A DNA stretch of 64,000 bases from Bipolaris cookei (lineage: Eukaryota; Ascomycota; Dothideomycetes; Pleosporales; Pleosporaceae). A program made the translations under genes and the position numbers. Positions 56,515-64,000 of this stretch are shown here, piece by piece; position 1 is the stretch's first letter; every line of letters starts with the position of its first letter. Where the stretch lies: positions 79,772-143,771 of the forward strand of contig NRSV01000027.1 of the NCBI GenBank assembly GCA_002286855.1, read 5' to 3'. The notes under the pieces were generated by a model. It had not been told where the DNA came from. It searched no databases and worked only from the letters and a program-made list of their open reading frames with translations.

Positions 56515-57056
56515 GGTAGCTAAAGAGAAAAATAAAGAAAAAGAAACACCAGTGGATAATGGCAAAATAAAGTGGAGCAGGCTCTGGGTTCAGGCAGAGA
56601 TATTGCGAGTGCTATACAGCAAGTATGCACACACGCCGGCCGTACGTAGAGACGTCGGCGTATTGTCTGGACCATCTGGCAGGTACATGCTAGTCAATTT
56701 AGCGTCAGGCCCGTCATTGGTCGGCGACCATCTGCCAAGCGCATCATGGTTCGCTTTTGCTGTAGCAGCCACGACCCCGAGACAAAGATCATCACACGCC
56801 GTATCGCGTACTATTCCATTTGGCATTTTCTTTCCTTGATACCCTCTATCTGCCGCTTGCGCCGGTTTGCGCGACCTCGTTGCTGCGGCATAAGGTTTTG
56901 TTCGCCTGGCCGGACTGCAGTTTTGCGTCTCCTTAGCAGGCTTACGATTCGCGCGCTACGCCTCCCTCGGACCCTCCATGGAAGCATTGCGTCGACACAT
57001 GCGCCGTAATCTCAACCCGACGCAAATTGTTGCTCCTGTGTCGCTGGCTTTCCCCA
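56515..57056. other. Divergent intergenic, 542 bp
   Basis: Promoter region between MTC1 (minus) and the RGG/AT-hook gene (plus). No repeat or RNA gene recognised. Confidence 0.6.
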
Positions 57057-60000
57057 ATGCCCCTCTCCAAGAATGCGCCTGCGCGCTCCTCACAGCACAG
57101 AAATTCGCAGCAAGACGACACGCCTACCCGGACCCGTGGTCGAGGAGCAAAACCAGCCCCATCAAAATCAGATGCTTCAGAGGGCGTCGCACCAAACAGC
57201 AGTCCAACTAAACTCAGTCCCACCATGACGAGGAAGACAACTCGTTCGGCCTCAAACATTTCAGGTAATTCACTCGAGGCTGCATCCGACATCTACGCCT
57301 CGTACGAGCATCCCCTGTTTATGGTGTTTGGCCTGTCGCCCGAGTTTTTCAACAGCCTCAAGAAGCATCACGGCAAACTCCCAAAAGAGCGGAAAATTAT
57401 CGTCGGTTCCTTTACTGAGGGCTCCCCTACTCCAGAAGAAGATGCAACTGAATCTGAAGAAGAGAGTGCCTCAGAAAGCGAAGATGACATGCCTGTGGCG
57501 CCTCAACCTGCGCCAAGAGGCCGCAGTCGCGGTGGTCGGGGCTCACGCGGTGGACGCGGTCGAGGCGGCCGTGGACGAGGCAGAGGTGGACGCGGCAGAG
57601 GAGGCTTTGGAAAAGCGACTTCTTCTTCTTCAAGAGCTCGTAATGGTACTGCCATCTTCCCCTTCACAGATGGAGATGATGCTCTGTCCAACCAGAGCAC
57701 GCCGATCAGCAATGCCAAGACGCGAACACGCTTGGGTGGTAGCGCGTCAGAATACAGCTCAGACGATGACAATGAAGAAGCAATTGAAGATGACGAAAGC
57801 GAGCCTGATTACGATGGTATGGACGTTTCACAAAAATCCCAAGGAACGCCACACGGCTCTCAACCCCCCGACATGGATGATTCTGTCCAAACAGGCGCAC
57901 ACATGTCGGGACCGGCGCCTGACTCCAAATCTGAATCAACAACAAAGACATCCAACAGACTCGGTGTTCCCAGGATTGCCTTGTTACCGCAGTCAGCATC
58001 GCAAACACCGAGAGATTCTGCATCAACGCCGGCAGAATCTGCTGTCCCCAAGTTGCTCGACCCTGAAGAGGACGTTCTCTCAGACTCTGACCTTCCCGAT
58101 CCGTTTATCTACGACGCGCCGTCTCCAGTTGAGGCCGATTGTGAGGACAGGGCTGACTTTCTTTTGCAAAAGCGTTTCAAGCCAATGGCGGATGTGCAGG
58201 CTGCCATTGCCGCCCTGACCAAGTTCCCTGCCTCTCAAAGAAGTACAGAGAATCTCTATGCACTAACTGAAAACGCACAACATATTCTCAAAGCCTGGCA
58301 AGATGAATATCTCATGTTGGATGCAAGGGTGGGTGTTACCTGTAAATTCGACTTGTTCTTGACTAACAGCCCCAGACCGCACCCCACATGCACCCAGCCA
58401 AGAAAGCTTGCAATGGCGGGCGAATTCCATTGGCACCTGAGGTCTTTGAAGATATGAAAGAAGCGGATTTGTACGGCTACACTTATGATCCCAAAAAACC
58501 ATTAGGATGCCAGGACCCCTGGGCTCAACGACCAGGTGCAGAGAAGGGTGGCCGTAGGGAGCTTCGAACGCGCCGAACCCGTGACATGTTAGAGTCAGCG
58601 GCCCCAAGTGAAGAGGAATATGAGGACGACAACGAAGGCCGCCCCTCTAAGCGACAACGAAAGGCCCCTCGCAAATTTGACGGCACTGAGGTTGCCACAG
58701 GTGCTACCACCCCGAAGAAGCACAATGGATGGGGTGGCGCACGTAAGAAGGGCGTCAGCAGGTTTGCCAAACCTGCATCCGAGACTCCAGAGCCAGAATC
58801 AAGGCATATAAAACGTGTAAGGGCAACAGCCAGCAATTTGCTCCACCAGCGTATCCAAGAAATGCGAGAAGAATCTATCATCGGAAGCTCTGGAGATGAA
58901 GAGTCTTCAGCCGTGGATGTTGATGAATATACGGAAGTCAACCCCAAGCGCGGGCGCCCGGCTGGTAGCAAGAATTCCGCTCGACGCAGCGACTACGGAG
59001 TGAAGAAAGGCCCACGCAAGAAGACAAGTGATGCAGGCACGCCTGTACCGTCGGCACATGGCCCTAATGCACCTCCACCTGCACTCAACTCAATGAGTGA
59101 AGGCCAAGGTCAGTTTACCATTGAAACCCAACCTTTTGCAGAAAGTACACCCTTGATGGCACCGAACTCTGCTGAGACGGTTTTCCAAGGCACGCCGCAA
59201 AATTCTGCACCGCCTCAAGAGGTACCGCTGGTGCACCCAAGTGAGTCTAGTACGCCAGATGCGTACATGCTTACTGCACCGCTGAGTCAGTATACCAATA
59301 ATTATGTCGACGAGTCGGCACCCGCCTCAGGGTCGAGAAGGAAGCCACGCGTTAAGAGCGAAAAGCGAAGTCAGTCGATGACTATGTGGTGGGCCGAACG
59401 TAAAGCCAAGAAACGAGAGCAGGATGAGAAGGAGGGTAAGTCAGTGAAACCTACACCGTCAAGGTCAAATTCTGCAAGTCGGAAGGGGGCTAGACAATCT
59501 GGAGGATCAGCAGCTGCCACGACACCACAGTCACAACAGCCAGAATCGCAGCAAGCATCTCCAGTCCACCATGCACAGCACGCTCCTCCGCAGCACAGTC
59601 CTCACCATGCGCCTCCCGAAGCATACCTTCATTATACTCAAGGGCCACCTGGACCACCACAGCACTACATGTATGTCTCTGCTCCAGGGCCGCCACATCA
59701 CATGATGATGTCTTATTCGCCGCTTGCTGCACCCCCAACTGGCTCGTTCCCAGGCCCATTTTCACATCATCCACCACACCACCAGCAAGGTATTCCTCTT
59801 GTCCAGCCTAGCTCTACAGGTGGACCATTCGGGGGTGGGCCACGCCAACTTGCCCCAGCACCCACGAATATGCCAACCTACCCTAGTCCATACGGCCTGC
59901 AGAGCCCGGCCGGCGGGAGACCAAAGAGCCGTGGTCAGTCAATACCCAAGAGTGCTGGAAATGGACAGCAGGCGCTGGCGCCAGCACCGCCTCAGCAACA

Positions 60001-60139
60001 ACAGGGACAACATTCTCAACAGAGCCCACCAATCTTTACTCCATATGTGCCTGTCAGTATGGCCGGGGGTATAGGACGCGAGATGCCCTTCAAGGTCATG
60101 GTTCCTGGGCCCACTCCGGAGAGGAGGGAAAGTCGTTAG
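57057..60139 (+). CDS. Large nuclear-type protein with RGG and AT-hook motifs
   Basis: Two exons, 57057-58328 and 58376-60139, with a 47-bp intron; 1,011 aa from ATG 57057 (the next in-frame ATG is MTRKTT). No catalytic domain recognised. Features in order: a basic start; ASYEHPLFMVFGLSPEFFNS; an acidic patch; a dense RGR/GRG stretch (RGG-box, RNA/nucleic-acid binding) at about 155-195; several acidic linkers; a conserved-looking helical part (FLLQKRFKPMADVQAAIAAL, then LAPEVFEDMKEADLYGYTYD), basic patches and a GRPAGSK AT hook. The last third is Pro/His/Gln/Ser low complexity. The whole suggests a chromatin- or RNA-associated regulator. The middle helix region is the best handle for a homology search. 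Confidence 0.72.
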
Positions 60140-60671
60140 GTACGACTGTTTGCTGGAGGTACCCAAAGTGGGAAGAGCATGGATGAAAGCGAAGATGAAA
60201 CTTGGATGCTTGTATAGAGGGCGGGGTTTCTCTGTTTGATTCGTAACAGGAGCTCGAAAGCGAGGGTGCGATTGCATAATCCAGGGCAAAGGTCACGAGA
60301 ATTCCTTTGTATTATAGTTCTTACACTGAAGCATTGATTTTGTCGGTTTGTGTGTTGCATTGAGCGTCGCGTGGTTATGGGCCTTTCACTTCTTTGCACT
60401 AGGCTGTGTATCTCTATTCAGAACAAAAAATTTAGATGTGTTTCTCTTGTGCTATTATTGTACTCTAGTTGACTGGTTTGAGACTGGCACGCCGCTCCTG
60501 CCTCGACGTTTGCAAGACTGGCTTGGCGAATCGGTGGCTGCGTCCTCCCTCTCACTCACTTCCCCCCTCACTTCCACTCCCCACCTGAGAACGAAAAGGC
60601 ACCTAAAAGACTGGGTCTCTCCCTCTACTCTTCTTTCTGTCTTCTTGTTGAAGATTGCTAGTATCATCACT
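60140..60671. other. Tandem-gene intergenic, 532 bp
   Basis: Between the RGG/AT-hook gene and the coiled-coil zinc-cluster gene, both on the plus strand. The C/T-rich stretch before 60672 fits a promoter/leader. Confidence 0.6.
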
Positions 60672-62298
60672 ATGGACGAAGACAACATTGGCCTTCAAAA
60701 CGATATCGCTGCTTCTACCGCCTCCTTGAATAACTTTGATTGCTCCTTAAGCATACCCCCGCCTGTCGAAAAACCCATCAAACTCATGCATCACGACAGC
60801 TTTTTCGAACTTGCACGTTTGATGAAAGAGAAGAAACCGTATACTACCAATCCAAATCTGACTCCACACCTATCGCCCCCTGCTGGACCAAACAGTAATT
60901 GACACCATATAACTGTACAATCACACGCTGAAATAGCATAGGCTCGCATTCTACCGACAGTGTTCTTGATGCAGACCGCGCTTCTTCCCGATCGACGAAG
61001 CCCTTCATTGCGCCGGAAATCGTCGCTGAATTTCTTGGGAAGCAAGAGTTTGCTTCATCAACCAATTTTTCAAAAGATATCGTCACAAGCTACCTATTTG
61101 AAAACGTGGCACAATTCCAGAATTTAGTGGATACCAAAATTGGTCACAGCCACGGAGACAAGATTGTATGTTCGCACCGGGTGCAGTCAACCACATCCTC
61201 GAGCAATGACCTAGCGTATCTCTCAGACCTTGAGCCGCTTCCACGTGTGATACCAGTCGAGTCACCAGACCCTACTGAATCTCTTCAAACGCCTCGACTA
61301 GCACACGAGACCAAAACTAATTACATAACGCGGTTGACGAAGCCAGTATGGAATCCTATGAGAAATGAGTTTGATAGTGTAAAGGGACACATGCCAATTC
61401 TCGGACGCTACATTCTAGCTCTCAAGCGAAGCGAAGAAGAAATTCAAGAAACCAAGGACAATGATGAGTCGCAGTTGTGCAGGCTCAAGTACCGAAATGA
61501 AGTTAACAAAGATCAAAAAGCATTGATGTGCCGACTTTTGGCTGAAAAGGAGATTCAGATTAAGACTCAACAGCAAGATTTTGATGGGCTGGCTCGGAGA
61601 ATGGCAGACCTAGAGGCTAAGCTCAAGGACTCGGGAAAAGCCGCTGGTAAAGCTAGATAGCCTTATAGTGTCTACATTCATCAAACTGATAGCTAGTAGG
61701 GGAGTGTGATTTTCTGCGCCGCACTGTCGAGAAACTAGCTCGTGGACGAGATGAAGCCTTGCAAGCCTTTACCAGCGCAGAATATCATCAAGCCCGCACC
61801 CAAAAGCTTACCGATACTCTTGCGAAGTGCAAGGAAACTAACATCGAGCTACGTAGAAAGCTTGGGGAAGAGCGTCTAAATAAGACTGATCTGGAAGATG
61901 AGAATGAGGATCTCAAAGTCAAACTTCGTGAGAAGACGAGTCTTTGTGACCGCCAGCGCGACCAGCTGGAGACTGCCGAACGTGAACTTCGGATTTCTGA
62001 AGAGCGTCTCAACAATACAAAGAATGGCCAGTTGTTGCAGGGCGCTGCGCATCTTGTCAAGCCAAACACGCATGCCCAGCTGCCCAAGACGGTGGTTGCA
62101 TGCTCCGAGTGCTACGCCAACAATCTTGAATGCGACAGTGAGGCGAGATGCCGCAGTTGTACCGAACGCAACACATCGTGTGGGCGTTGGAGGTGCTCAA
62201 TGAAGCATAAGCTGGGCGACTGTCCCCTTGTACCATGCAAACTCTCGCACGACTTGCAGGGCTGGCTTATTCTCCCAACAGAGAGGCCTCAGCGGTGA
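60672..62298 (+). CDS. Coiled-coil protein ending in Zn2Cys6-type cluster and CCCH finger
   Basis: Three exons, 60672-60894, 60942-61646 and 61700-62298, with 47- and 53-bp introns that restore frame; 508 aa. Starts MDEDNIGLQND. Residues about 200-305 and 310-420 are rich in Glu/Lys/Arg/Leu heptads and predicted coiled coil (for example LTDTLAKCKETNIELRRKLG). The C-terminal ~70 residues hold Cys444, 447, 454, 460, 463 and 470, spaced C-x2-C-x6-C-x5-C-x2-C-x6-C, as in Zn(II)2Cys6 clusters. Then Cys475, 484, 489 and His493 are spaced C-x8-C-x4-C-x3-H, as in CCCH zinc fingers. The Zn2Cys6-like part is at the C-terminus, reversed from normal regulators, and has few basic residues. Function unknown. 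Confidence 0.7.
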
Positions 62299-62844
62299 GA
62301 AATGTGCCATGATTGGAGATGGTACTGCATGAGTGGAAAAGGAACAACTCTAGTAGCTGCTTTCAGACATGTGTTCGAATAGGTCTTAGCAGCGGAGTTT
62401 CGGGAAGGTGAGGATGCATGATTTTTATTATGCAGGCTACCATACACGTGCATACGTATGATGGAGTAGCTTTTGCAAAACTTTCCATGACCTTATAAGT
62501 ATCGATATATGCGATACGGGAATCATAATCCCATGTCTTGGAGTCCCTGGTATGTGAATTCAAGCATATATTTCTCTAGTTTCTTTCCTGCAGGTTTCCT
62601 GATCATTGTTTCTAGTCTAGCCTTTGTCTACTAATGATGGCACACAAGAGTATGATATGTGAGAGAGGGGAAAGGGAGAAGGAATAAATTCAACTTTTAA
62701 ACACAAGCTTGTGCTCTATATACACTGTTACGCAATCTATTGAGAAATCGCGTTTGGTAGAGCTTCCAGGTGTTCGATTGGCGGCTATGATCTGCTCTTT
62801 GCGTCTGAGGAATGGCTTTCGTAGCTTTTGGATCACGGAGCTAA
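62299..62844. other. Convergent intergenic, 546 bp
   Basis: 3' flanks of the coiled-coil zinc-cluster gene (plus) and the permease gene (minus). No other feature recognised. Confidence 0.6.
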
Positions 62845-64000
62845 TCATCTGCCAAATCGTTTAAGCTCCCACATCCTGAGCGGCGGATACACGACCGAAG
62901 CCCATGCGAAACCGACAAAGTTACCCATCTAGAAGGCATTAGTATGAGTTACCAAAGTTTGCACATGTATTTCACATACGTCAGCACCGTATGTTCCAAC
63001 TTGTTTGGCGATAGGCCCAATGTACCAGACTTGTGCCATGCACATGATGGCGCCAATCCAACCGATGACAAAGGCAACCAACGCTGCAATGCCCAATGGC
63101 AGCTTCTTCTTCTGGTTCCATACTTCCCAGTTGAAGCCGGTCTTGCGGCGGAAGATCAAATGCTCCTCTAGGATAATGGTAATCCAGATAGACACCCAAT
63201 AGCCCATGAGAGCCAGGAAATTGGTAAAGATTTCTGCGAGGTGCGCACGTCCTGCCAGTGCGCAGACTGTGAAGATGATGACGCCGACGGTATTCCAGAT
63301 TACTCTTGGCATGGCGGCGGCGTAACGGCCGAGGATTTGCGCATCGATTCCAGAAGAGTATGTTGGTACAATGAGGTTGGCGACGAGTCCCAAAGCGACA
63401 ATCACGCCACAAAAAGAGCCAAATGCGCCGAGAGGCTTGTAGCCCTCCACAATGAGCGCACCCTGCGATACGCCGTACGCCGCTTCCCAGTCTACATTGT
63501 TCGTCATACCAGATGCCAGCCCAATCCCAAGGACAAAAGCGAATGTAAAACTACACATTAAGCCAATCATGGTCATGCTGAAGATGCTTAGAGACGATGC
63601 ATGCTCAGGGTAGTAAACGAAGTAGTCGGCTGCACCACCACCATATGTGATTGCTGCTGCGAGGGTAAGGCCGAAAAAGCTGATTCGATTCCCAATAATG
63701 GTATTTGGATTTTCATCGCCATGAGACTTGGAAGACATGTCGAATCGCGGGCCTGCGACGCCTGCCAATATACAGAGTACTACGAGCTGTGGCAGCCATG
63801 CCCAGCGCTCGTAATAGTGAAATATCCGATATCCGAATGTGGTAATTGCCCAAGAAATGACGGCCACGATGAGGATGCCAACCACGACAGACATAGAGTT
63901 TGTCGAGACAGCGGAAAGGATTTGGCCTGCTACTACACAGTCGATCATGCCATATCCGAGCAATACGATGATGTTGAGTAACACAATGATCTTGGACGGC
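62845..64000 (-). CDS. NCS1 purine-cytosine permease, Fcy2-like (5' part outside window)
   Basis: Plasma-membrane proton symporter for cytosine and purines (NCS1 family, Fcy2/FcyB branch). Visible exons are 64000-62980 and 62928-62845, joined across a 51-bp intron (GTATGT...TTCTAG). The N-terminal part of the protein lies beyond the window. Visible are about 8-9 hydrophobic segments. Family landmarks are a GYGMIDCVVAGQILSAVS helix, the mid-protein AAITYGGGAADYFVYYPEHAS, an ILVPTYSSG-like helix (here LIVPTYSSGIDAQ), and the C-terminal EEHLIFRR then MWELKRFGR end. No break within the visible part. Substrate is inferred from the branch. Confidence 0.88.

Noticed and set aside
57328..58218. 296-aa plus-strand ORF
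   Set aside because: Alternative frame of the RGG/AT-hook gene exon; the accepted frame has RGG repeats and joins a spliced second exon.
1..64000. CRISPR array, prophage or bacterial operon
   Set aside because: No spaced direct repeats or operon-like gene packing; the window is clearly intron-bearing eukaryotic DNA.

Overview
This window looks like nuclear DNA of a filamentous ascomycete, most likely a plant-associated Dothideomycete such as a member of the Pleosporales. That placement is inference from gene content, not from a database match. Genes are dense and carry short introns of about 47-115 bp with GT..AG ends. The set includes a Zn(II)2Cys6 regulator, an AA9 lytic polysaccharide monooxygenase, GH93 and GH115 enzymes, SLX4, SSU72 and pogo/Fot1-type transposons.

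Left part (1-27.8 kb). In order: a small secreted cysteine-rich protein with a poly-aspartate tract (minus); SSU72, an RNA polymerase II CTD phosphatase (minus); an SH3 adaptor resembling Nbp2 (plus); an alpha/beta-hydrolase fused to a dual-specificity phosphatase (minus); a six-exon dihydroxy-acid dehydratase (plus); ribosomal protein eS19 with a 5-nt micro-exon (minus); a secreted GH93 exo-arabinanase (minus); a large unrecognised membrane-anchored protein (plus); an AA9 LPMO (plus); a small unrecognised protein (minus); and a glutamate-carboxypeptidase-II-like M28 peptidase (plus).

Middle part (27.8-46 kb). A gene-poor stretch of about 7 kb (27.8-35.0 kb) holds at least one pogo-type transposase relic. 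SLX4 (plus) follows, tail to tail with a Zn2Cys6 transcription factor (minus). A 2.7 kb block of nested transposons (41.0-43.7 kb) separates that factor from a class I DNA photolyase gene (minus). The block is a TIR-bounded pogo/Fot1-like element containing a Copia-like LTR fragment and a second pogo-like element that is internally deleted and has its own 44-bp TIRs.

Right part (46-64 kb). In order: a 64-aa protein with an N-myristoylation-like start (plus); GH115 alpha-glucuronidase (minus); a small DUF2462/UPF0390 basic protein (plus); an MTC1-family protein (minus); a large RGG and AT-hook nuclear-type protein (plus); a coiled-coil protein ending in a Zn2Cys6-spaced cluster plus a CCCH finger (plus); and the 3' part of an NCS1/Fcy2-type purine-cytosine permease (minus), cut by the window edge.

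The genes are mostly independent housekeeping or accessory loci, not one pathway. AA9, GH93 and GH115 form a dispersed set of plant cell-wall enzymes, and SLX4 and the photolyase are two DNA-repair genes on either side of the transposon block. I saw no tRNA, rRNA or CRISPR features by eye.
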